Source: Eimeria necatrix
Taxonomy: Eukaryota; Apicomplexa; Conoidasida; Eucoccidiorida; Eimeriidae
Direction of reading: 5' to 3'
DNA: 64,000 nucleotides
Assembly: GCF_000499385.1 (NCBI RefSeq)
Contig: NW_013651762.1
Span: 1-64,000, forward strand
Every line of letters begins with the position of its first letter. The first letter of the stretch is position 1. The notes below the pieces were generated by a model that saw nothing but the letters and a program-made list of their open reading frames with translations, searched no databases and had not been told where the DNA came from. Shown one piece after another: positions 46,501 through 58,463 of this stretch. Both the position numbers and the translations under genes were made by a program.

Positions 46501-49500
46501 ATGAATGCATTTGGCTTTTAGCTGTATTCTGTGTCAGGGTTTGTCGGGTATCGTCTTGAGTACAACCAGCGAAAGTCATTTTTGCTGGATTACAGCGTGG
46601 AGGCGAGCAGGCGAAAACAGCGAGAAATTTTGAACACCATGCTTCCACCTTTTGTTGTTGATCAGATGATAAACGCGCCTTTGAACGAAGATGGGTATGG
46701 CTTTTTTTGGTATCCATCATCAGCTGCGCCCGCTTCGTGAATTCGATTTTGTAGCGTGACTGCAAAGTCTTGCCTTCATTGCATGAACGGGAAACTCTCT
46801 GCTTTGGGAGTGCATCAGAGTCCAGGCAGTTGTACAGTTGTGCATTTGGCGTATGCGCGGCTCAGCATTCCGTCTACTTTGGAGGCAGAAGACCGCGGGA
46901 CTGTATCAGTAGTCTTTTGCGACGTCTATGAGTTCCAGCAAGTAGTTGCATCCATCGAACCTACTCGGCTTGTTGAAGTGAGCCCACCTGCATAACTAAT
47001 ACGGTTCCAGAGCGCCGCATGACGAATTACTATATTTTCAAGCTACCATTTTAGAGTTCGGATCACACCGGTCGTCTTGTACTCAGGTGTTGGACTCCCT
47101 TTTCCTTTGCTTTGACAAAAGTGCAGAGCAATTTGGTTGCACAAAGATCGAGACGGTCTTCGAAACTTACCTTGCAGGTGCGACTCCATGCTTTATCGCT
47201 TTTTAAAGCATAACTAGGAAGCTGCAGCAGCGTGGCGTAGCGATTCTAGACACAAATCTGTTTGGACGCTCGGCCTTTATATGTAGGCATCTGATGAATC
47301 CTTGCTTGTGCGCTTCACCAGCCGCTGGACTCCAGCCAGGGAAGGGAAGCGAGTCTGATACGTCTCAAACGGATGCAGGGGATGCGCTGGAGTACGTTCT
47401 GTACTTTGAATTGCTTTCCTTAAGATTTAGTCGGATAACTCCACGTGGGGCCTGGCAGCTGTTAAATTCTGCCAAGATGCCGATGAAGCTGGTAGAACTT
47501 ATGGGCTAGAAAGCAATCTGAGGTCAGATGAGTTTCGCCTACCGACGAGACTAAGCTTTTGTGGCATTGTGTTTCAGCATGGCACTGGCGATGTTAGAAG
47601 TCGCTGCTCAGATCCGCTATGAAGTGACCCGCGACCTCTCAAATGCTGTGGGCACTAACGACGAAGAACGTAAGCTGGCGCGCTAGTCACGCATGCGGAC
47701 CGATGCCCCAATCGCGTGGAGTGAGTTGGCTTATTGCAAGGTTGCTTATGTGGCTCGTTGCTGGCATTCAAGACCTTGCCGAGTTATGGTGTGCTTTTTT
47801 AGAGGCACATGCTGCTGCCAGGATGAGTAGCTCTGTAATGACACGACAGAAGACGGCAACATTGAGAACGGTGTTGAGTTCCCGGCCACAACGCATTCGT
47901 GTCAAAATCGGAATCAACTCAGGTAGGTGGTCGGATCTGCTACGCCACCCCAGTTACCTTGAGTTAACCCAGTCCTGTGCTCCTTGCTTGCGTATGATCT
48001 TCAAGATCCGAAACGAGATAGATTTTTTATCAGGAAAAAATGAAACGATTTGGAATTGATATGTGCTTTGTTTCGAATGCATCAAGGTCGCGTCATCAGC
48101 GGAGTCGTTGGAGCCAAGAAGCCCCAATATGCGCTCTTCGGTGACACAGTCAATACGGGTGAGCCGAGGAACTGTAATCCCGTAGCTTTTGGGGGTTCAC
48201 GAGATAGAAGATTGTGGAATATACGTGCCTTCACGCTTCAATTTTTAGGCGTGGTTTTTACAAGGAATGCAGTGATGCCTTCCAGTAAGTACGGAGTGCC
48301 ACCTGTATAACGCACTTCAGTTTAACGTTTGCAAGCAGATAGGAGCGAATGCTTCTTCACACTTTGAAGGGCATTTTTTGAATCATTGTCGGGGCTGATG
48401 CACAGCGAGCCGTATGAAAACTACTGGTCAGCCGGATTACATCCACATTAGCGAGAGCACGTACGACCTTGTAAAGGATGATACTACACTCTTTTATGAG
48501 GCGCGAAAGACGCCGGTGAAGGGAAAGGGCGACATGAACACATTCCTGCTCGTACGAGTAATGGGTAAGACATCTGTGATTCTTCTCAACAGAGTCGGAC
48601 TTTGGGGATCGGCAGCTCGTGTGTGTGGGGTGGTAGTGTCACCACTTAAGCATGTTGTGTTTGAAGGGTAATTGTAACAAGCATCTGCCCCTTGTGAAGC
48701 AGTGACGGACTCGTCACTGTGTGGTCGAGCTGCGGCGCATTGTTTTTCATTCATGCTTTAGAGGAGTGCGTTTTGCTGTGTTTTACCAGGCTCATCTTAC
48801 CCCAATTTCGGCGAGGACGAGCGCTCACTTTCGGGGCCATTAGGCAGCAAAGACGGCGCCCTCAATCCCTTCGGGCAAGGCTCGGCGTCACGTGCGTTTT
48901 CATGTTGTAGCAGCTACTGTAACTGCAGAATCTTTCTTGATAATTGTGTACATCCTTTTTAATATAGTGAATCCGAAGTTATATGAACTAAGCAGGCCAG
49001 CATTTTTGCGCAATTGAAGTAGATTCAGAGGGCCCCTGTGATTTGCTGTGCTTTTTCTGCTCAACAGTTGGTGGGGAAAGGATTCCAACCGTGTGGGTAC
49101 GCCGTTCTTATGCAAGAGACTGCCTTACTGTCGCGCTTTTGGCTACTACCCCAGCATCAGCACGTGACTTGGTTGCCAGTCGCAATGGTCTGTGCACGGT
49201 TTATTTCTGTTTGTGCAGCCTGGGGCAGCTAACGTTGGTCCAACGTCGAATGAGGCCATTATACCCAGCGCCGCGTCTTTTTCGCGTGAAAGGCAGCACA
49301 CGCAGGAGTTCCCAGGATCGGTAGCGCAGTCGATTCCATCAACTCCGCGTTTGACACCTGGGTTGACTTCGCGCTCTTCACTCTCCGAATCGATATCTCC
49401 TCCGGAGGGATCGAGTCCGCGGACGCCTTCCATTCATTCTCTCGAACGTTCACTTTCCAGGGGCCAGCGCAGCTACTCAACTATGTCCAGCTCCGAGGCA

Positions 49501-52500
49501 GGAGCCATTAGCATGACTCCGCAGCAGCTTACTCGAGCATACGCGCGGCAGGAGAGTGTCTCCCGTGTTTTGGCCTTCGCACGTGACGGTCTGCAGACAG
49601 CCGTTAGGGAATCTTCCGAGCTGAAGAGGCAAGAAATTGCTCGTCAAGTTCACGCACAAATCCTGCGTGAACAGCTTCACCAGGGATCCAGTTCCGTGTG
49701 GTCCTCCCAGGAAGACATGAGCGTCGGCAGCAACTGCTTGAGCACCAACGTAGCCTCCCTACCGCAGTTTCGCTACGCTGCTTCTCACACTGCTGATATC
49801 CGCAATAGCTCCCGCATTGGGAGATCCATTAGCAGCAGTACTCGCCAGTCTCCCCGCCAAACGGTTACGAAACGTGCGGTCAGCGAGAGTCGAGCTCTTG
49901 AAATGCGGAACAGTAGAACTGATATCACAGGTGAAGCTACATACTGCTACTTCACATAAGTCAGGAAAACACGCAAAGCCACCCTACTTGTTTCCAGCTC
50001 CATACAAAGAGTGGATTTCGTTGACAGGGGGAGCCTTCCTTCGGTGTTGGTTGAGGCCTGTTTTTTCTGGCTGCAGAGCCTTCCCTCACAACCCAGGATT
50101 CATCAGGCCAACGTTCTCTCGGCATGTGGCGAGCAGCGAACGATCTGTTCGCTCATATTGGAACAGAAGCTCACGCCAAGATTTCCGTGCTCCTAAAGGT
50201 GTTAGGAAACAGCGGGTAAGGAACACATAAGCCATTTAGGACTTGGCACAGCTCACCAGAGTTTTTGCCACTCGTCTGCCTACCTCGATCGAATCTCTCA
50301 GGGCTTAGGACTTTTTTCCGGTACATCTGCCCTCAGAAAAGAAGAAGAACACGCTGCAGACATAGGAATAGATGATGAAGATAACTTTGGTGAGCGTAGA
50401 AGACTGCGTGGAGGAGATCTTGCAGCTTGAGATGTTGTGTGCAAGGGACATGGTGCTTTTATCCGTCTTCCTCTGCAATGTAACGGAGTCTGTACATACC
50501 GTCTATATGTTAAATTTTCAGAGGCCAGGGATGCGCGCATTGGCGCGTCGCGAGAAAGCTTGTTACTGATGAAGTTTAAGGACAAGAATTTGGAGGCTCG
50601 GTACAGGACACACTTTTACAACAATAAGTCCAATATCAACACTATTGAGCAGGCTATCATCATATTTCTAGTTGCTTTTGCCGTCCAGACGCTGGTGCGG
50701 CTCTGCCTGCCGTGGAATTACACTGAAGTGGTTGACGGCGTCAAGTACACAATTAAGGTATCCTCGCGGCTGTATTGGGGAGTCCGCGCCACGTATACTT
50801 GCGTTGCCTTTCTTCTATGGATCCTCTTCCACTACCGTAATAGGGGCGAGGTGGGCTGTGCATCCTGCGTCACCTGCTCTCATCATCTTCACAAGGTTGC
50901 ATGTTCCGTGAAAGCATAACAGGCAGTTTCTGCGAGTCGTGGTATTCACATGCATAGAATGGAGTGCAGACCAGTCCAAGGGCATTGTGTATGCGGGCTA
51001 CTGGCTTTTACAGGTAGCGTCGCGGCTCGAAATCCGTTGGATGGTATTTTTGCTAAACATTCTATTTATTTCTGCGGCCTGCGTGTTCGCCCTGAGCAAC
51101 AGTTGGAGTACTGAAACAACAACTCGACAGTCGGCCACTAGCTTTTCAAGTGGAACTGCCGCTTCAGTGCTGTCTCCAGGGGTTGCCCTTGAGACATCGG
51201 CTCTGGGAACGGACATGCTGACGTACATAGGTGGTATTAGCAGCGTGCGAATGCCTAGCAATGTCGCCCAGCAGTCACCTGTTGCCTTCCTGACAGGAAA
51301 GTCTCCACGTTCAGGATTGACTTACAAGGAAAACTGCCCGACTGGAGTGTGCCAGACTTCGTCGCCGACTGAAGAAGCGCCACTCATATGGCGGCGGCTG
51401 GGAGCCGAAAGTGGTTCTACAGAACCATCCTCAGTTACCGTAACAGTGGAAGTTCCAGGGCAGAGAGGTGCATCTTTTTGGTTAGTTGCGGATAGCGTTG
51501 AGCTCTTCTTTTACGTCGTTATTCTACACCACAACACGGGACTTCTTTTCCAAAACTGTATTCTCTTCGACATCTTGCTTCTCACCACGTGCTTGACCTT
51601 CATTCTCACTGCAGCTGTTTCTACGTCTAACACCATAGGGTATGTTCCAGTACGACTTGTGTCCCGGCGGCTGTCTATATTAACCGACCTCACTTAGAAA
51701 CCGTTTTTGCAGCGCCATAGCTTTCTGTCAGCTGCCGTGTACTTCCAGATGAAAATATCACTTCTGTAATTGTGTGTTCGGCTGTTTTGTCATGCTAGGA
51801 TGGTCGTTAACTTCCCGTGCTACGTTTTTTTCAATTTGGTGAGTGATACTTCGTGCGCGCGCGAGACCGACAGTTTGTTCCTGTGGCCACTTTACTGCAT
51901 ACTGGGCTGCATGCCGCACACGCTTCCACGGGCTGCTTTTGCGTGCAGGTTAGCGCCTATTGGAAGGAATATATTGATAGGCTAACCTTTTACGTTAATG
52001 AGCACGCGAAGACGACGGAGGGACGAGCAACGCAACTCCTTAACGACATGTTGCCAAAACAAGTGGGACCCGTGGCCGTTTACACCTATAGTCACCAGTT
52101 GTGCTCATGAGGAGCTGTCGCAATGAGTAGCACACCAAGTGTGGCTTAAAGTGGAATGCGTTTGAAATGCAGGTACTGGAGGAGTTTCAGCAGGATAAGC
52201 TTCGGCTTGCCTACACGCATGACAGAATGACATTTCTGTTTGCTGATATTTGCGGCTTCACGAGTTGGGCAAAGAATGTCGACGCCTGCGAAGTAGGACG
52301 CTTTTTGTCACTTGTGTACTATTGTCGTCCCTGCCCCATAGTTGCGTCCTGCACAGGCGAAATCGAACTACGGAAGCTGCTGTGGTGGCTTTCTAGTTTG
52401 GAATTACCCATGGAGGCTAGCAGTGAGGCTGACTCGTATATTTGTGGCTGACCCGTTGTATACTCTTCCAGGTGGTGACGATGCTACAAAAACTCTTTGC

Positions 52501-54430
52501 CAAGTTTGACCGTGACAGCACCAAGTACAAGCTGTACAAGCTGTGCACTATTGGTGACGCGTACGTAGCAGTCAGCGAACCAGTGACGGAAGATAACGAG
52601 GTGGGCATGCAATCAACCGGTTGTTTCCTTATGGTTTCTCCGGCATGCTCGGCAGAGCGGATCGCTTCGCAGTCTGATCGCTTCGCAGTTTGTGTTGCAG
52701 CAGATAAAGTGCGCATAGGGCGGTTTAACGGGTAGTTACCATGGTGTCACTTCCATTTCTATTGTATACAGTAGCTGGTTAGCTTTTTGCAGACGCGAGC
52801 ACACGATATCTTTGCGTCTGCAGTAGCATTTTCTACATTCATAGTGAGTAATAGTAATAAGTTCCCTGCGGACGCAGTTCGCATTGTGGAGGTTTGCAGG
52901 ACTACGACCCAGTGGAGGGCACTGGCTTGGTGCTAACTATGGCTCAGTCCATGATCACCAACATCCAGGAAGTTCGCGAAAGACTGAACATTCCCAGTCT
53001 GAATATGCGCATTGGTAAACTGCCATGATCGTTAGGAAGCTCCAGTATGTGCTTGTTCACTGTCCCAAAGCCGTTTTCTATTGCGTATCGCGACTCTTTC
53101 TTGCAGGCTTGCACTATGGGACTTGTGTTGGCGGGGTGATTGGATCTGGGAGGCTGCGGTAAGCATTTCTAGGAAAAGTGCAGAGTGATGGACTACAGCG
53201 TGCCTTTTGACGTTGGCAGATGGAACTAGTGAAGCAGTTGTGTCCTGCATGAATGCCGGACTAACGTGCTTATGTCGCATAATGAGGATGAGGGCTGAAG
53301 CTTCTCTTTTGCAAACAGGTACGACTTGTGGGGGATGGACGTTCTCACGGGCAACATGATGGAAAGCAACGGTCAGCCTGGAAAGGTCAATGTTAGTGCA
53401 ATTCTCCGAGACTTCCTGTTAAAGCATTTCCCTGGGTTCGTCGTAGTCGTTGATTCTGCCGCCATGCGAAGCAGCCTCCGACGTTTCCCCGTGGCACGCA
53501 TAGAAGACCCTGCATCATGTTGCTTCAGTTAAAGATACGCAGTATCTACATTTTTGAATGTTTTGTTCAGTGAAGGGTTTCGGCCAGCCTTCCAGCGCAC
53601 ACTATGCCTACATTTGAGCTGTCTTTTTAGTAACAGTTCATGTGGTTTATTGAACTGCAGGAAGTTCCAATTCCGATTCAACAAGAGCGTGTGTGTCATC
53701 AACAAGACAGTAGATTCGTACATCATACACCCCGCGTAAGTAGTAGTTGCTTCCAGGGCAACTCGCCTTTTGATTAGGGTTATAGCGCGATCTCCGTTTG
53801 CGTCTACAACATTACGTAGTCACTGTTGCTGGAAAAGCCCTGACCGCAGGATTGTGTAGGATTATTCTCGTGTGCATATTGGCGTGTCACATGCTCCTTC
53901 AGAGGTGAAGCGACCGATGAGGATGCGATAGCTCAGCCCGACGGGGCTGTGCTGCCCCCTCAAGGAGTTGCAGCACCAGTACCACGGCGAGACGATTCTA
54001 GGTAATCCGGCTAACTTACTTCAATAGGTTATTTTGCACTGACACATCCCGTCTGAAACTGAATTCTAGCTGCGTTTACTGAAGCAGAAGTGAATGTTAA
54101 ATTCCTTCACTTCCTCGGTTTTGGGCTCGCAGCAGACAAGACATTCGCGGAAGAGTTTCTCGACGGGGGTCCATTATTGGTCTACATCGCGCGCTTGGAC
54201 GTAGATGCAGCGTCCGCGGTGGCTTTGAGAGCAGCGCCCCGACAGAATCTCCTCGCGTAAGTGGGCCCAGTGTCAGCAGGCCTGCATCGCGAACCAGCAG
54301 CCGCCCTAGTCTTGTACCACAGGAGGAAGCCGTAGACGAGGGTTTTAACAGGCAACAGCGTGACGTGGAGGGTGTGGCAAGTAAGTTGACTAAGTGGCTT
54401 TTTCCTTCTTTCGGGGCTCAAGTGGCGTAG
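33092..54430 (+). CDS. P4-ATPase / guanylate cyclase fusion protein
   Basis: A single giant multi-exon gene producing cGMP, the trigger for the PKG pathway that controls motility and egress in apicomplexans. The N-terminal half is a lipid-flippase-type P4-ATPase, followed by transmembrane segments, cyclase domain C1, more transmembrane segments, cyclase domain C2 and a basic, serine/arginine-rich tail. Checked exon joins include 33092-33229, 33571-33718, 33889-34535, 34744-35444 and then 35623 onward, all GT-AG and in phase. Late joins checked include the exon ending near 53735 joined to that from about 53902, and the final segment from about 54134 to the stop TAG at 54428-54430. The start ATG at 33092 is conservative, because the exon is open a little further upstream and additional 5' exons are likely. 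Many middle exons were recognised only by motif, so the exact protein is not given. Orthologous architecture is known from Plasmodium, Toxoplasma and ciliates. Confidence 0.88.
43600..46030 (+). other. Transmembrane region preceding cyclase domain C1
   Basis: Several hydrophobic exons with good splice sites surround charged loops (44145-44600, 44700-44955). Clear membrane segments are near 45590-45720 (VIVVLGLLGATLSTFGQF; SSVIFLMLAEHVTLYAA) and 45900-46005. This corresponds to the last P4-ATPase helices plus the first cyclase-associated helix set. Exact exon limits were not resolved. Confidence 0.6.
46536..48570 (+). other. Guanylate cyclase catalytic domain C1
   Basis: Class III cyclase homology starts after a helix, RRKQREILNTMLPPFVVDQM (about 46605-46665). 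SVVFCDVYEF holds the first metal-site Asp (codon 46921-46923). TKIETVFETYLA (47140-47173) is the counterpart of the usual ETIGDAY and has FE in place of GD. VKIGINSG is followed by [30 protein letters not shown], joined across the intron at 48158-48405. The transition-state Asn and Arg (NTASR) are present. So this half keeps the N/R pair but lacks the canonical second metal Asp. The residue before LFGD is Ala, where homodimeric guanylate cyclases usually have Cys. Confidence 0.85.
48570..50560 (+). other. Linker between C1 and the second membrane region
   Basis: Exons encode a serine/threonine/arginine-rich, low-complexity linker (clearest at about 49219-49930, with repeated S/R/Q-rich text and a short helical part around EIARQVHAQILREQL). 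No domain was recognised. It lies between the C1 end (VRVMG) and the next membrane segments. Confidence 0.55.
50560..51840 (+). other. Second transmembrane region of the cyclase
   Basis: Membrane helices include IEQAIIIFLVAFAVQTLV (50645), YTCVAFLLWILF (50800), WMVFLLNILFISAACVFAL (51035) and DILLLTTCLTFILTAAV (51570), with a serine/threonine-rich loop at about 51100-51470. Expected topology is a six-helix cassette before C2. Confidence 0.7.
51950..53735 (+). other. Guanylate cyclase catalytic domain C2
   Basis: A helix containing ATQLLNDMLPKQ precedes the domain. MTFLFADICGFTSWAKNV carries the first metal Asp (codon 52245-52247). YKLCTIGDAYVAVSE carries the second metal Asp (GAC 52556-52558). 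GLHYGTCVGGVIGSGRLR is joined to YDLWGMDVLTGNMMES (about 53320-53370). In that last motif the Asn and Arg needed for transition-state binding (normally VNTASR) are not present. C2 therefore supplies metals and C1 supplies N/R, so one composite active site per C1:C2 pair is expected. Confidence 0.85.
53902..54430 (+). other. C-terminal tail of the cyclase
   Basis: After C2 two further exons continue in phase: an acidic/proline segment (GEATDEDAIAQPDGAVLPPQ, 53903-54000) and a basic R/S/P-rich tail from about 54134 ending at the stop in 54428-54430. No domain. The second exon could be alternatively spliced, because GTAAG words occur inside it. Confidence 0.6.
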
Positions 54431-55800
54431 TCGTTGAAGTATGAATCTCATGCAGACTTGTAGAGACCCAACAGGTTAACTCATTCAAAGCCTTGTGTCA
54501 AAGCCTTGTGTCACGTTTTTGCTCGTGGGACTCCACTTTCGTACGGTAACGCATTCTAAGTTTGACACTAACTAACGTAAAGAATCGAGTGCCAACTTGG
54601 TGGATGGAAGATTATTTCTCTCGCTTCTTCTGTTGACAAGGACATTCCTCTGCAGGGTTCTGGGGTCTATGCGTATGGCTTCGATTTGCTGCTGGCGGCA
54701 TTTCGTGGGTGGATGTCGTTTTGTTGCTGCTTCAGCTGGAGGTGCCGGTGGTGCCCCGGAGAACGTCGCATTGCAGACACTGAAAAAGGCGAGCAGCGCG
54801 GGCCACTCAAGTGGCGTGGGCATGCAACCTATTTCTGTAAGCTGTTCACCAAAAGGTTTTGGAGGGCTTTTTAGGAACTTTCCGTGTAGGGGAGTGGGCC
54901 CGCCTTCATTTCATGATTTACAATCCGCTTCTCTGGATAAATCAAAGGGCGTAGACTAGCAGCGGAACTGTGAGTGACTGTACTTGGGTGATATCTCAGG
55001 AGGAAGGAGCAGCTCTCACGCCAAGTCCAGACTACAATAGCGAGAGCTCTCCAGAAATATACTAGAATGTGATGGGGAGAATGCAACAGGATCGCGCATT
55101 ATTAGTTTTCGGTCAGGTGGCCGGATTAGGGGTCATATGAGCCTGGCGCGAAGAGCAGCTCATCAGGTAGCGAGAGCGCCCTCAATGTGTGAGAGGCCCT
55201 CAGACAAGGCGTCTCTTTGCTTGTTGCGTCCTGTGACTTACTCATTGGCTCTTTCCGTGGGGGTAGTACTTTGGTTGTACCCGAAAGGCGTGTAGCTTTT
55301 CGTAGCCTCGCTGCACTTCGTAGCGTCGCGACATCCTCGGGTTGGCGTTGCCACAACTGTTTTCCTCAGCATCGGGGGACCTCTCAAATACTTCTCTACA
55401 TTCAAGTGTACATGAATGCAGGTAGTGCTCATGCGGCGTATTCAGCTCCTTGAGCCTCTTTCCTACGTGTAGCTTGTGTTTTCGAGCTTGTTAAAAAACA
55501 TTGCAGAATCAAGATCTCTAGATGTCCAAACTGGGCATACTGTAGGGTGCAATGAAACTGTTAGTTGGAACAACTGAAGCTTCTATTGGATTAGACTGCC
55601 CTTTGCACAGAACTTGCTCAGTTTAGAAGGTCCAAAAGCAAGAGTTCATAGCTTCTGGGAAGTGGCCACGATTCTCTTCACGCTGCAAACGCCACGCAGT
55701 CCGAAGGGGATATGCAAGCATGAGCCCGACGCAATTGTGCATGTTATCGGGAAATTGTAGACCACTTACTTTCGTGCTAATTATCAGGCCACATATACTT
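54431..55800. other. Intergenic between convergent genes
   Basis: Lies between the 3' ends of the cyclase (+) and the amidase homologue (-). The ORF at 54597-54959 (+) is the longest but shows no motif. It could be an alternative 3' exon or chance. Nothing else is supportable. Confidence 0.45.
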
Positions 55801-58463
55801 TTACTTCTTCGCCAGAGCTGCAGCAAGTTTGAGCACTACTTCGTCGCTCCCGCGGGATCCAAACAACAGCCATCCATCGGCAGAGACAAAACAGGGGAAG
55901 CCAGCAGCCGTTACGACGGCCAACAGCTGTTCATGAACGCCCCTAAATGTTGTTTGTGGTTCGAGGGACGGTGTAGCCTTTGGGGCTACGCCGTGCGGGC
56001 TTGCAGTTGGTGTGTGGGGGCCTACACCAACGTTTACTGCTTCCGATGCAGACACACAATCAACAAAGAGGGGCTGTTCCAGGTTCGCTTCCGAGGTCTC
56101 TGCGAAATGCAGCAGGGCGTCAGCTTCTGTGAAAAAACTGTCTAGATGCTCCCGAATTTCCTGTTGAGCAATGCGGGCACAACGCAGCAAATCCGTCCTG
56201 CCGCGGTCTTGTAGAAGTACCCCTCCTGCAAGAGAAAAAGAAGCAAGATGGCACAAATTGGCGAATTCCTCAAGATCGCATGGATCAAGTCTGTTTCCTC
56301 TGTCTGGTCAGCAGCCAGCGTCCTGCTTTACTCATCTACTCTGCCTTGCCGTTGCAATGCTCATAGGAGCATTTATCTTATGCTTGCGCTTTCGCATGTT
56401 GAGGACTCTTGCAACCACTACGCTGCGTGCTTGCCGCGGGGCTCTTGTTTAGCCTTTCTAAATTCCCCTACGGATACAGAATGCCTCTCCCTGGCAATGC
56501 CTCTCCCTCCATTCACCTACCAAGCAATATTTTTCGTATAACATCGAGGCTGAAGGCCTTTGCCCTCTCCGATAGGACATTCATTCTAAAGCAACGATTA
56601 TGCTGCTGCTCCTGGTCTTCCTGCTGCCCCTGATGTCTACTGTCTTGTCGCGCTCTCTGCGGCTGTCTGAATGACCTCACACAGCAAACGGCATTAATGT
56701 TCACTGTATCGGCCTTGAGCAGCACAACGAGTTGACGAGCGAGCTATCCATTTACAGCACACAGCAAATGTAACGCACCGTTGGGATGGAAAGGGCTCCT
56801 GGGTGCCCCCTTCGCCAATCCGTAGAAGGAGACCAGCTGCTTCACAGCACTGGAGTAGCGCCTGTCCAACCGATGCGCGCTGAAGCGTCTCCGCTGCAAT
56901 ACAGGCGACCGCAAGGTTTCGGCAGCTTCCAACTGACTGCTTTTGTTTCTGCTGCGTCTGCTGAAGTTTCTGTAGACGCTCCAGGAGTTCCTGCCGCTCC
57001 AATGCCAAGGGTAAGTGAGCGGTGGATTCTTCATTGCCTGTGACTTGTAGACACGTAACTCGAGGGCAGACTACAATGTCTCTTCTATTCATTGAAGTTG
57101 TCTTTGTCTGCGCTTGCTCTAGGTAAAACCTGAATGTCTGAAGGTCGCAAGGGTCAGCTGCCTTGAGTACCCTAAAGATTTGATGCAGCACTGCCACATC
57201 CCCTCCGCAAATCCACAAAGCGGGGGTTCCGCAAGAGGCCTGCAATAGCGGGGAAGCGTTCCCTGAAGCCACAGCTGCTGTATTGTCTCTTCTTAAGACA
57301 TCAGCTGCACTGAAACATCCAAACAAGCTCACGCTACCCTTGGAAGGCGAGAACCCCATCCTGTAACCTCTGCCCGCTCGAGCATCTCCTGTCTGTCTCT
57401 GCTCACTAAAAACACAATTGCCGCTGGTGCTGCCGCTCGCATGAGCTTTCCATGTTACGCCTCGCTGGATGGGAGGGCGCGCAGTCACTTCCAAGCGACC
57501 CTGAGCACCATCTGTGTATGTGGAGGTTGTCGGCAAAACACCAGAAGTCACGACGGCCCCTGCTGATTTCAAGCGCGTCACAACCGTTGCCTCATAAGCT
57601 ACCGGGCCTTTCAGCATGCCTAAGCACCGCAAACATGACAGCAACAACTGAACAGCAACGTTTATTCGGTGCCCATAGAAATATTAGGACAGCCATGTTC
57701 ACCACTGGTCAGTCTCCAGGCGTTGTGGACTCTACAAAATAGGAGTATTTTGTTGATGGAGTGTTTCTTCAACGCCCCCCAATGGGGCCTCCACTGACAT
57801 ACGTAAATCAAACAAGCCTAAGAACTCACTAGGTGTGTCACCCCATGTCTCGCGACACCGTATGATTGGGCTTACGGATACACAAACACCGCGTAGGGAC
57901 CCAGACGCTTCAGGACCAAAGCATGATGCTTCGGTAGTTTGCTCGGGAACATCTGCCGTTATATTTGCTGCCGTTCCTGCTGCCGCTTCACCTGCAACTG
58001 ATGCAGTTGCTGAAGCCGGGCCGGCTGCTGTTGCCTTCTCCCGAGCAGCACACGCTGCTCGGGAGGCGGCTAAGAAGATATGAAGATCGTTGGAAGGTCC
58101 TGAGAGCTGCCCCCTATGTGAAGATAAACAAGTATAGCAGCTGGTGGTGACACGAGGATAACACGAGAAGCAGGCCCTTTGCCTGAGAATGTTGCCATTA
58201 CAGCCAATGTTGCAGTGTGGTCGAAAGATCAACCTGCCACCATTGCCGCTGATGATGTCTGTGCTGCCGTTGCTTACTCCTTTGTACAGAAAGCTGCAGT
58301 GTTTAAAGGGTGCATGCAGCCCCTGTGCGGGCGTGAAGTCACCAGATAATACCAGCAACCAAAAACACAAGGTCTGCAAAAGGTTGCGCCAGAAAGACCC
58401 CCTCTTGCCCTGTGTGCCTTTTGGGGCATTCCATTGAGAAGTGACGCCGTCCATAGACGTCAC
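55801..58463 (-). CDS. GatA-type amidase homologue, catalytic residues missing, secretory/apicoplast leader
   Basis: Four minus-strand exons: 58463-57830, 57619-56779, 56585-56521 and 56225-55801. All are GT-AG and in phase, giving 654 residues. Homology is to the amidase-signature family, nearest subunit A of glutamyl-tRNA(Gln) amidotransferase. Matches are GSLRGVCVSV, then SMLKGPVAYEATVVTRLKSAGAVV at the first junction, SGSTSGNC, MGFSPSKGSVSLFG, a FRVLKAADPCDLQTF segment, FSLDVIRKILLG joined to GVLLQDRGRTD, and VVTAAGFPCFVSADGWLLFGSRGSDEVVL at the end. The Ser-Ser-Lys triad is not visible: the VKD lysine site reads VSP, and the GGSIRxP nucleophile region reads AGRGYR. Residues ~27-48 are a recessed hydrophobic signal followed by a long S/A/T-rich leader, suggesting apicoplast or secretory import. 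It may be inactive or very divergent. The gene is divergent from the Sac3 gene. Confidence 0.72.

Noticed and set aside
54597..54959. 120-residue plus-strand ORF after the cyclase stop
   Set aside because: It starts in a hydrophobic stretch and has a preceding CTGCAG acceptor, but no homology and no demonstrated link to the cyclase. Kept only as an intergenic note.
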